The notes under the pieces were generated by a model that was given only the letters and a program-made list of their open reading frames with translations, was not told the DNA's origin and ran no database searches. A program made the position numbers and the translations under genes. This document shows, in pieces, positions 24,038 to 35,410 of a DNA stretch of 64,000 nt; positions within the stretch are counted from its first letter, which is position 1; the number at the start of each line of letters is the position of its first letter. The DNA comes from Climacium dendroides. Its lineage: Eukaryota > Streptophyta > Bryopsida > Hypnales > Climaciaceae. The stretch lies in contig OX467091.1 of assembly GCA_950106755.1 (NCBI GenBank), positions 9,069,538-9,133,537 on the forward strand. Direction: 5' to 3'.

Positions 24038-24050
24038 TTGTACTCAAGTA
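24038..24050 (+). repeat. Right 13-bp direct repeat (candidate target-site duplication)
   Basis: TTGTACTCAAGTA, identical to 8806-8818 and adjacent to the right inverted terminus ATGCTAGCATCG. Confidence 0.6.
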
Positions 24051-27000
24051 AAGAGCTGTCCCCTCCAAAATTTCATACATGAAGTAATGGTTTATAATGT
24101 AGACAATAAAAATGTACACTCTTAGTAGAATGAATTGCACCACCTTGAAAACATTATGCAATGGAGACCTTCCATGTCTCTAATCAAGTAGCGGTAGGCA
24201 ACAAATCCAACTATGTGAAAGGACACTTGATTAGAGACAAGGCAACTACCCTAAGTTCCTAATTGTACCTAAAAGGCTAGAATTTAAACTTAATCTACCT
24301 TATCAAGACAGTCCAAACTACTAGGTACTTGGCTCCACTAGGCCATTAGCAAAAATTGGTATTGGTTTACAAAGGACAACCTATTATAATTTTGATTGTC
24401 AAAATTATAACTTCTGTTAATTTTTGGTTGTCATTGGAGACATTTTCCCTCATAAAGTGGTTATCAAGGGGACAAATATAAAATGATAACTGCCAAATAT
24501 TGCCAAATTTTTGCCTTGTTGCCAAGTCTATCCTAGTGAGCTAGATAGAGCAAAATGTAGTAACCAAGGCTACGAGCACTCTGTGTAGGAATTTTTTTTG
24601 GAAGTAATCTCTATTGGAATCATTAATATCTTTTCATTTGTAGACATCAATGAAATACAGATGTGGATGATAACTTGTTTATTTATCCAAATGTGCATAC
24701 ATTAATCTAAAATAATACAATTTTCTATAAATATTATATACCATTATAAAAAATAATATATTGTCAATATCCCCCAAATCCGTTGCTTGTGAGCAATAAT
24801 CACTCAAAAAACTCCCTAATTTTATATCCTAGGGGATACAATTTCCTCCCATTGCTTGATGATAAATGTACAAAACTTCTCCTCTATTTTGTAATTGGTT
24901 AATTTCATGATTTATAATTTCTTTTTAGCTAGTTTAGGTCTTTTGTTTCACTAAACATGAATTCAAAATTTTCAAATTTGATCATTCAAGGTAATAACAA
25001 GTTCTTATTTTTCCATAGGTGCAAAATATCCCCAATGAGTTCCACAAAGAGCTTGCATTGTCACCCACCTACATATACATGTATGAGCTATGCTTCTCAC
25101 CATAATTTAGCTACACTTAGGTTGTTTCTTTTGTTTGTTTTATTTTTATTGCTAAAATGAAATCTTCATAAATGTGCGTCCTGGACTAGTTTGGTTCATG
25201 ATACCATTGGAAAGCTCTTTGAGAGGAAGGGCGTATAGGCTTTTTTGTGACATTCTAATTCATGGCAAAAAAAATTTGAATTTTTTATGAATTAAAAAAT
25301 TAAGAGTTACTTTTATTTTTATTTTATTATATTGTAGCAATGACACAAGGCACACTAATAACTTAGCTAAGACAAATTTGTAGCTGACCAAATAGTAAAA
25401 CATAATTCAACTATGATACATTGTAGCGTAGGTAGGGTTCATTAATAAATTGCTCTACAAGGATTAGTTGGTTCATTTTTTCAAGGTCGTTTTTTTGTTT
25501 TATTTTTATGTCATTATTCTTTCACTACTCAACATTTTTACCATCTTTTCATTTGTTTTTTTATCTTCCATTGTCATGGACACACTTTCTTGAAGCTTGT
25601 TGTTGATTTCTTACCATTTCATTTTTCTTTAGTTTTTCTAATTTCTATAAACCCCCATCAAGAAATATACCATTTGTTTTGTAGGAGGATTATTTCATGT
25701 AATCTTCTTTTGGAAGTTGGCACATGAAATCCACATAATCAGTGATTACAATTTTTTCATTTATTGATCATATATTTCATCCATTTCTAAATGAGCATTT
25801 ACATTGAGCAATCTTTGTGGTAGAGGGAATTCTCAAAATAAATAGGCATTCCTTACCATGCTTCACCTTCTTCCTCAACTTGTTTATTTTTAAAATTTCC
25901 TCCACCTCATTGATTTTTCTATACTTAGTTGTTGTCACAAAAATGATTATGACTTTGGAAATCAAGTCAATTTATTTATTGAGGAATTTGCAATTTTCAT
26001 TTCTTGTGTTTGATTTTCACAACAAAAAGAAGATTTTGAATTATATTTTATATTATTTTTTTAAAATTTGTAAATTTCCAAAAATTGCTTTTGTTAGTGC
26101 AAAGTAATTCTATGTGTCAAACTATAGGCTTCTCAATTTCATAGGTTCTTATTAATGAGAAAATCTATATAATATTGTTTTTTCAAATAACCCCTAAATC
26201 CTCAAGAGACCTTTTATTAGGTGGATGATGAATATTTTTTACACTTCATCTAAATAATATTCATTATGTAATGTTCTAAAATAATCATGTACTATGTCAA
26301 TGAATAGAAATAAGAATGCTTTACATGAATCAATGAACTACATCAAATAGGCTCTTCCAGTTGTCCAATCTAGCATATATTCATACAATCATGATGAAAA
26401 AGTAAATTTCAAAATCTATAACAAGTACGCAATAAAAACTTAAAATCATCTTATTCATCATTTTATTGATTACATGAAATGTCAAGAAAATAGTGTGGTA
26501 CAACCTATTGAGAGTATTTGGTGTAGGTATATTGGTAGAGTTATAATTATTCATTAAAGTGACTGTATAATCTTTAGTTATGATTCCATGTATGGAAGGA
26601 GTTGTGGAATGATATTATTTTTAATTTTTTCAATTCTTAAGTTTTGTCTTATTGCAAGATAGATCTAACAATAAAGATTGAGTGAAGAGATTGAATGTTT
26701 TGTCTTTCACAAAGAAAAGACAAGGATGTCCAATTTTGGCCTCATATATTTTTGAAACAACTTGTATAGGTCATTTGAAGTCTTTTTATTTATTCAATTT
26801 GGTTCAATTTTTTTATCAACACATGTAATGCTCTTCACTAATTCGTCATATAAAATATGGCCTTATCTAAATTATATTTTTCACAATTTAAAGAATTAAA
26901 TTGGCCCTTTTCAAACCTAGAATTCTTCAATTTTATCCAAGTGTTAATTGGATCATATACTATTATGGTTTTGCAAGTGGAATTTGAGAGAAGTTTGAGG

Positions 27001-28159
27001 ATGACTCACATGTAAATTATGCGTAGCCTTGTTTGTCCTACACAAAGGAGGTCTAAACATAAGGATATTAGGCTCCAAATATTGTTTTCTCTATATAGAA
27101 AGATTTCATGCTCATCGACCTTGAATCACTACATGCAATTCCAAGCATGGAGGGAATTGTACAAAAGCCATTCATAACTTAACATTCAATAGCCTTCAAC
27201 CATTCATAACTTAAAATTCAATAGCCTTCATGCACCCTACTCATCACATCGAGCCTCTATCTGTCCACTTATAGCTACAAATGAAGAAGCTAGTACTCTT
27301 GGATGTGGAATATTCTACTGTAGACCTAAGGCAGTGACAGTGCATGCTACTCAATGTTATGTCCCAGCATGCAGGGAGTTATGGAATTTTTGTCATTTCA
27401 ATAGCAGGAGGGAACCTGCAGAGTTTCTGTTTAAATAAATGCCAGAACAAGACAGCTTGAAGATGCTCTCTAAACATGAAAGATGAAACTATAAAAATGA
27501 TTGGTAAGCTTATAAGAACTAACTTACGTAAGCTGCTACTTGCAATAATGTGCAGCAACGTTTATTGTGCTCATTGAATGATGAACACATTCTTTTCAAC
27601 ATCGTTATCCTTCAAAAAAGCTCAGGGCCCAGTAGCAGTACCAATCCTGTCATCACATTGAATGCATCTTAGAACACCAACCCTCAAGTTCACATAATTT
27701 AAGTGACTTTCAGTTTTTTCTCCCAAGACGTATTTTCATATTCCACTTCCACCAAGCACGAGAAGGAATGCCAAACTCAACTTTCATAGTTAAACTAGAT
27801 TTGAACATCGACAAAGAAAGACAAAATCCAAGTTTTGAATCCACAGGTCACTCCTTTGCAAAATTTCAAGCCATATGCAAAAGGAGGGGGACCATAGATA
27901 ACATTTCATTCCGAGAACATTCTTTGACAAGTTAGGATGAGAATATTCCAAAATATTCTCAAAACAAATTGTTGGACTCTAATTATTTTATACAAGGTTT
28001 AGGTCCAATATCTTTATGGAACCCTTTATTTTTTCAAATGTAATTTTCTAAAACGTGGGGGTGATCCCAGAGTTTTGAATGGTGATGTAAGAGAATATTT
28101 CCAGTTCTCCCAATCGTTTAATAATTGTAGTTTGATCAAATTTAGATCTAGCTAAGAAA
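24051..28159. other. AT-rich intergenic DNA, no gene seen
   Basis: About 4.1 kb of low-GC sequence with homopolymer runs and only short open frames. A short direct repeat (CATTCATAACTTAA.ATTCAATAGCCTTCA, twice) lies at about 27172-27231. The last few hundred bases may be 3' flank of the MATE gene. Confidence 0.5.
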
Positions 28160-31100
28160 TCAGCGTGCATTGTACCATTTTCGCCAGTATAAGCGGGATA
28201 GAATCTTAAGAATATGCAATGCCATGATACAGCAGTTTGCCTCCAAGACAAGAGGAAGAAATGGGTACCTAAATAACCCAGCGCCTAATCGCAGACTCAT
28301 TACAAAGGTTAATCCAGCCCACACAGCTAGAAGGCCCCCAAAGCGAGGCAGCACCAGGAGAACTGCAACTGAAAGAACTGCTGCCAATATCTGCAAGCGA
28401 TAGGGACAAGTAAGATAGATTCTTTGATCATTACCCTCTTCATGTTTCAGAAAGCTCACATTTGAACGCTTCACTTGCCATTCTTACAGAAAAGGAATAT
28501 TTACCATTGAGTAAGCTGCATAAGCAAAGTCTGAGGCTCCATAATGAAGACCATCGAAGACGAATGCTAACGAGTTGATTGGTTGAGTTAAAGCAAGGAC
28601 CTGCACAATAGAACAAAAAGATTGTTCAGACTAGCATGAAACAACTACTGGGAATTTTCATTTCTTGGTCATACAATTCCAAGATAGCAGAGAAATAAGT
28701 GAAAATGTGCCATACCGGAATGAGACCCTTGATGACATTCAAAACATTAACATCTGTAGTGAACACCCTGGAGAAGGCAGACATGGTTGCTCCCAACACC
28801 ACAGCTATAAAAAACCCAAACACAAATCCAATCTGCAATAACACTCGTCTCCATTGTTACTTGTCTTGGACGTGAACTAAAGCCAAGGCCATCTTTATAG
28901 ATTAATTTTATGAAAATGGTAACGTTTTACTGATAACTCATGTAACCCTCAGAAAACTACCTGCAAGATCCGAAAAGAAGCCTCCTTGACACGCTTGTAC
29001 TCAAGCTTGGCAAACGCAGTAGCAATTATTGCCTGAACTCAGAACACAAAGCCAAACTTACGAATCATGCACAGTTTGATTTCTGTAAGCATGGTACTAA
29101 CAAAATTCAGACAACGTTTGAACATAGCATTATCCAAGCAGATGACCTACTCGCTTAGTTCTTCACTCAAATCCAGAAGGAACACAACCACAGTAAAGAG
29201 TGGTAATCTTTCACACACCTGCCCAGCCAGAGCAATCGAATCAGAAAGCAAGGATGCCGCAAGCCATATTTGTAGGCAGATTTGATGGCCAGCCATTTGA
29301 ATAACTCCTTGTCTCACAGCCATAGAAGTTGCCAATGTCATCACTAAAAGGATAGCAAGGGTCCTGGCCAACAGATACCCTCCTACAGCACGAGAATTAA
29401 TTGACCAATGGGGTGGGAAGATTGCACGAAATATTAATCGTAAATACCAAATTTGTTAAGCTTTTGAAAAGTGTGCATTAAGTGAAACTTCTTGGCACAT
29501 GGCTTTGGCACATTAGTGGTCCTCAAGATGCTAACAAAGGGGATGGACAGCTCTCCCCTTTAGCTTTAATTACCATGGTAGAAGCAGAATAGATTTCATA
29601 TTGGAGGCTGTATATGTGAAATGGGACATTAAAACAAATAAGAGAATATGTCCTTATGCACCTTTAATGAATTCCGTGTTCAAACCTGATTTTAAGAAAC
29701 GACCCAGCCGCAAATCTTCCTTCCGGGGGGGTAATACGATAACCTTATGTGCTAAAACCCACAATAGCCATACCAAAATCACGTGCCTGTTGCAAAGCAA
29801 ATACGCAGTACATCTTTCAAAAATCTCTTCCATAGCATTGAACCTGAACCTGATCAAATGGCAGAAGAAAGGGAAGTAATCCACGTACTGCAAGAAGGTG
29901 GCTGATATAGCAGCCCCTTTTACACCAAGCTTCAATATGAAGATTAGTATAGGATCTAGAATGATATTGACAACGTTTCCTGCCACTGCAATCAGCACAC
30001 CATAAGTTGAAACAAAAGGTTTCTATTTTCACTCACATTATGCATCCTTTGAGATTGAGAAGCACAAGTAGCAAGCGAAGCAACACAAATTTCAACTTAC
30101 CTGTCGCATAAAGAGGAGTTTTAGTATCCTTAAAACCTCGGAAAACGCCTTGAATTGCTAGTGAAACCACCAAAGCTGGAGCACCAACAGCCCTGTACAT
30201 CAGAAACTGAGCAGCTGGTAGTCGCATTGGCGACGACTGCAATTTCCAAATTGCATTACCATTTCAATCAGTATCTAAAACAAGTTTCAGGAGATGAATT
30301 ATTATTATTTCACAGAACGGAAAAGAATAAACAAACCCATTTCAGACACAATAGCAATCAGGTCTTTGTTTTACTCTCATAGAAAGTACACAGATTCATG
30401 AGCTAGGCTCCCATATCCAATTATGGCACACCAAACTTCCGCTAAGAGCAATTAAAAGTTTATATAAAAACCATGTGCAATGAGAGGAAGAATATTTGAG
30501 TAGAATTTAAAAAGGCATTAGCTCACCGCATTGACACCGATTACTGTCAGAATCGGTCCTGCAAAAAAAGATAGGATCACAGCTTCTCCCAGCCCAATAG
30601 CTGTTCCAAGAATAAGAGCAGAAGCGACAGAAGGAAGGCATGGCTTTGTAGGTCCGTATAATTCTGGCGTTTCGTAGTTCTCTTCAACTTCGTTCAAAGC
30701 TGCAAAAGCGACACATGCATGAGAGCAGAGCGACAACGACATATGCATGATAACTCGATCAATAGGGGTGCAAGCTTTGAAAACTCTATGGATGGGCAGT
30801 ATTTTTGGGACGAGATTCTCGTGTTCCAAATTGTAAGGGGTCTGAAATAGAAGAAACAAGAAATCTCATACTAAAGTTTACAGCTCTGTCGCCCCGTACT
30901 TTACTACGAAAATTCTAGAGGCTTGTTTAGGGCAAATGCACCCACCTTCCGATGAAAGCAACCTTTTCTGAACAGGTGAGCTAGGCTTCAGTGGCAAGTC
31001 CTTGATGACAGAAACATCTTCAGAGACAAACGAGGTCGTGATATTCAGAAGTGGCAGGTTAAACATCTTCGAAACCAGATTGATTATAGAAATGGAAACA

Positions 31101-32323
31101 CCAACTGCTCCAAGCTCCACCGAACCTGTAATTAGAAAGCACCAAAATGCCAAAGCAACATTTTGAAGTCAATTGCACAGAGTTTCAATGGTTCAGAAGA
31201 GCGGGATTGGTCCTATTACGCTAGCCCTCCATAATTGTACTTACAACCCACTCAAAAGAATATAATTTAGAAGAATATGAAATCAATGAGATTCGAGTGC
31301 AAAAACATATTAAAGTGCAGGCCTGCAAGGCTCAATTTTGAAGCCTAAAACTTTGACTGCGATGGTCCTTTGGCATACTTAGAATCAACGCCTGATATTG
31401 AGGTAGGACAAACAAAGTATGATCTTCAAGATTCTCTAGTTGGATTTGCAAATTCGGTACCAATTATATTTAGAAGGATTGGATTTTAATTGAATATTTA
31501 AAAATGCCTTCTCAATTGACATTATATCCAGTAATGGCAATCGAGAGTAGGTTACCATAAATACTTTGTAAGTCGGGACTTACCTCACCGCCCAGCGGCT
31601 CAGTATGAATTAACTGGAAAAATATTTTTGATAGCCACATGTCCTTGGTTGCCATTACCTAGTCCACAATATAATTTGCGTAGTTATGAAGAACCTTCGG
31701 TCAGAACTATACCTAAGTGCCCAATGAATGCAGTGTCCACCAACAAGACGAATGGATCAGATGCCAGAGCGATGAGTGCTGGCAATGCGATGACAGCTAT
31801 CTCCAAACCAAGTTCATCCGCATGGAATACGTTGCTTTAATCCCACATCAAAACAGAATAACGGCAACTTGTCAGATATTATACCAAGTGAGGAGAATCA
31901 CATCACAACCACAAAAAAATCATCGCAATTTTCACACTTTGAGAATAAACAAAATTACACTCGAATAGCAGCATCGTCTTATTCAACTGGAGAAACTACA
32001 CGTCCTCGAGTCCTCACCGAATATTTTCAAAAAGTCCACTCATGGAGGGCCTGCTCTTGTTCACGCAAGCTTTCTCACCCTCGCTCGTAGAGCTCAACCT
32101 CAAAGGCGCCACAGGCTTTGCACTTTGTGTCATTCTCACGGAAGTTTGTAGACTTGTTCAACTCATTCAAAAGCAATATCACGACCCGTTGATTGTCATG
32201 TTCACCCTTTCTCCGTCTCCGCAAGGGGTGTGGAATAACAGGATGGCTCAACACTAGTAAGCAGTCACTTGTTTGAGCCGCAGTAGCTCCTTGAACACCT
32301 GCATGATCGCCACCCGACATCAT
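28160..32323 (-). CDS. MATE-family transporter, DTX44-like
   Basis: Multidrug and toxic compound extrusion protein: a 12-helix antiporter in two six-helix halves. Exons (minus): 31834-31713 (ELGLEIAVIALPAL, VDTAFIGHLG), 31125-30946 (SVELGAVGVSISI, LPLLNITTSFVSED), 30699-30527 (LPSVASALILGTAIGLGEAV), 30236-30101 (YRAVGAPALVVSLAIQGVFR, GFKDTKTPLY), 29985-29889 (NVVNIILDPILIF), 29786-29686, 29382-29219 (MTLATSMAVRQGVIQMAGHQ), 29032-28961 (AIIATAFAKLEYKRVKEA), 28832-28716, 28600-28505 (LTQPINSLAFVFDGLHYG, ASDFAYAAYSM) and 28390 to the stop at 28160. The motifs fit the plant DTX42-45 branch, closest to DTX44, so a plastid location is possible. A phase-compatible first exon, 32323-32079, ends at G|GTGAGA and would start MMSGGDHAG; it is uncertain. 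The C-terminus after LRLGAGLFR departs from family expectation and may hide one more splice. Confidence 0.85.
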
Positions 32324-32435
32324 TAACAGCGCCGAGTCATGGTGCTCACAGACGATGTAGTTGCATTCCCAAACGAAAATAATCTGCTGATTCAAATCTA
32401 ATCATAAGTGCAAGATTCTGACAGCAAATTTCACG

Positions 32436-32915
32436 GAACTCCAAGCAAGCATTACTTCACATTCCCCAATTAAATCTGCCAAACTACAAAATCGATCAAA
32501 TCCAGAAGCATAAAAACAAGATGCGAATAGCTGAAATACAAACAAATGCGCTCAAGATTGTGTCCAAGAAGACTCTGGATATCTTTTCTCGGCACAATAT
32601 TCATTGATCCCAAGGGTGTTCATCCAGGTTTCGGTTAAAAATGTTACGCAATTAAAGCTACCAAACTACAAAATCGATCAAAGTCAGAAGCACAAAAACA
32701 AGAAGCAAACAGCTGAAATACAAACAACTAAGCTCAAGATTGTGTACAAAAAGTCCCAATTTTTCTTTTCTCGGTTTCATTTTTATTGATTCCAAGCGTG
32801 TTCAGGCAGGTGTCCTGAAGAATGTTACACAATTTAAGCCACCAAACTACAAAATCAAACAAAGAAAGAAGCACCAAAACAAGAAGCAATTAAATAGCTG
32901 AATCGGATCCAAATT
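32436..32915. repeat. 182-bp tandem repeat (about 2.6 units) upstream of the MATE gene
   Basis: CCAAACTACAAAATC recurs at 32479, 32661 and 32842 (periods 182 and 181), followed each time by AGAAGCA.AAAACAAGA.GC, and in the first two units by GCTGAAATACAAACAA and CTCAAGATTGTGT. It lies just 5' of the minus-strand MATE gene, so it is likely promoter or leader DNA that was duplicated in tandem. Confidence 0.85.
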
Positions 32916-34087
32916 CGTCACAGATTGAGCAACAACAACCATGGCAATAGCAAGAAGTTGAGAAACCCTAATCGGAACTCTCATGGAGTTCAACAAATTC
33001 TCTCAAGCGCATGGAGGCACGATCCATACCTGCAAGAAACCGCAAATGCGCAATGCGAAATTGGCACCACCAAAGCGGCGGCCTACATACGAAAATGAAC
33101 GTCATGGAGGCCATGAGCGCCTTGGATTATGCCCCCTGCCCCGCGTGAGTCCGCAGCAGGAGACAGCAATGCCTGGAGTGCACGAAGCGTGCACACCGAC
33201 AGGGTCTATCACGGCGTCCCTTCCACCCGACGGATGGAGATGGCTGGACCCGCACATGAAGGATGGCGGCGTCACAACGACGTCCTTTCTTACCGGCCGG
33301 AAGAGGCTTCTGGCATCGCCATAACTGGAGTGGCGGGTTGCAAACTCCAACCATCGCCAAATCGCCATTGCCATCGCGGGGGAGCAAGCTCGCTGTCCTT
33401 GGCGTAGCCTTGGCAGGTACTTGTGTCCCCGCGGAGGGACATGCGAGCTACCTGTCGAACTCTGGGATCTACCATTCTGAAATCTAGGATTTTGGAGACA
33501 ATTTAATTTTACAAGGTCTTTGTTTATTTGTAATTCTAGATTGCATTTGAATTTTTATTCAAATTGTATTTTTTTTGGCAATGACAATAAGGTATGGATT
33601 GATTGCATACAATTTAATCACACTAAGTTGATTTCTTCATAAATTGAGGTTTAGATCCCACCTTGACAAAAAGAGGGGATCAAAAGTTTTTTAGTACCAA
33701 ACTAGCAGTTGGTGCTTGCTTTGCTACACATTAACTATATTACTTTCATCAATATCTCATGTGATAAAATGTAGATTAATAAAGTATGTATAATCTTTAA
33801 ATGAAAATATTGACATCTTCATATAATATTCTTTGAAAATATATATATATATATATTGTACAATAGAAAGTAATTAAAGAAATGTTTATATCATAATTTT
33901 TCACAAAAAAAAATCTTTACAAGCATGAAAACATTGCAAGGACACCACCACTTGATAAATTTCTTCACTTACAAATAATGATGACCAAAATTGAAGAATT
34001 GAGAACATTCAAAGCTTAGAAAATCATAGAATTGTGAAAGTAAAATGAAGTGTGAAGCCAAGAAATAATAATATCACTGTACCTCTG

Positions 34088-34177
34088 TAATATCACATTT
34101 TAACACTGTGTGATATTACAAATGTGAAATGACCATTAAAACTCTGTAATATCACACAGTGTTAAAATGTGATATTA
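34088..34177. repeat. Perfect 33-bp inverted repeat with 24-bp spacer
   Basis: Left arm 34088-34120 begins TAATATCACATTTTAACACT and ends GTGATATTACA. The right arm 34145-34177 is its exact reverse complement. Each arm is also partly self-complementary (TAATATCACA..TGTGATATTA). It could be a small foldback MITE or hairpin. No obvious target duplication is visible. Confidence 0.85.
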
Positions 34178-34889
34178 TGGAAGACCTTGTGATTTTAGTA
34201 GTATGATATTGATTTGTGTTTGTTCTCTTCTTTTTGCAAAGATGAGACCCAAACCTCAAATTGAATTTGAAAAGAAAATAATGCAATGTAAATAGATTGC
34301 ATGCAATCATGCCTTGTGTCATTCCAAAAAAACTACAAGTTGATTATAAAGTTGAATGCAATTTAGAATTGAAGCAAACTAGGGATAAAAGTTAGGGTGA
34401 TTTTTATGACTTGTAGGATAGTCTATAGCCCTTAGAAAAATAGAAGGTTGAAACTAAGAGCCGGGTTGAAGCTATGAAGGAAAAAAATTTAGAAGTGTTT
34501 TTACCAAACTGTTTACCCCTAAGAATTCTAGGACCCAATAGATGGATTATAAACTTCAAGAACTTCCTATGTTAGCTAAAAGAAATTGATGAAATACATT
34601 CAAGTATGTTGAAAAAGCAATTTTTGTATGTTCTTGTATATGTCATTTAGTGTTTCATAGTTTTTGTGCAAGATTCTATACAAATTCATGTTGAGATGGT
34701 GGGGAAATAAAATTTTGTATAAATGAAAAAATTATATCTATATTCTACTCATACCAAAATTTATTCAATTAAAATAAATAAACAAATAAAACTCCACTTC
34801 CCTTCCTCTCAAGGACTTATGGGGATTAACCCCATATAACATTGATGTAGATACTAAGTACTTGATGGGTGGTAGAAAATCCATCTGTA

Positions 34890-35410
34890 TAAGACAAATG
34901 TTGGTCCTTGAAATTTTGTATAAAAAGGGGAGATTTTGCACAAGTAGTTTGGGCTTCGATGAGTGCTCTTCGATTGTTTTCTAAATCTATAAATTATGTT
35001 GTGACCAAGAATGACAAAAAATCCTTCTATGTTAGATACAAAAGTGCAACTATTCATCCTCCAAATTTTGTGTGAAAAAAAAGTCTTCTACAACACTTCT
35101 AATGAGTGCTTTTGGATTTTTTTAAGCCAATGATTCACACAATATCCAAAAGGATGATTTCCATAATCATTAGTCCGTCCTTTAACCCCTAAACATCGAC
35201 AAGGACAATTGGCATCCAATGTATGACAAAGAATCCTTCCAAAAGGATAGAATTGTAACTATTCATCCTTGGAATTTTGTTGTGAAAAGGGGAGGTCTTC
35301 CAATGAGCGCATTTGCAATTTTGTAAGCGAATGATTCACATGGTCATTAGTCTATCCTTTAAGGGTTAAACAAATAATTCACACGGTACCCAAAATGATG
35401 GTTTCTACGG
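34890..35410. repeat. Degenerate tandem repeat, about 3 units of 155-210 bp
   Basis: CCTTGAAATTTTGTATAAAA, CCTCCAAATTTTGTGTGAAA and CCTTGGAATTTTGTTGTGAA occur near 34903, 35058 and 35267, each followed by a similar GAGTGCTYTT..GATT segment. The units are diverged and of unequal length. Confidence 0.5.
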
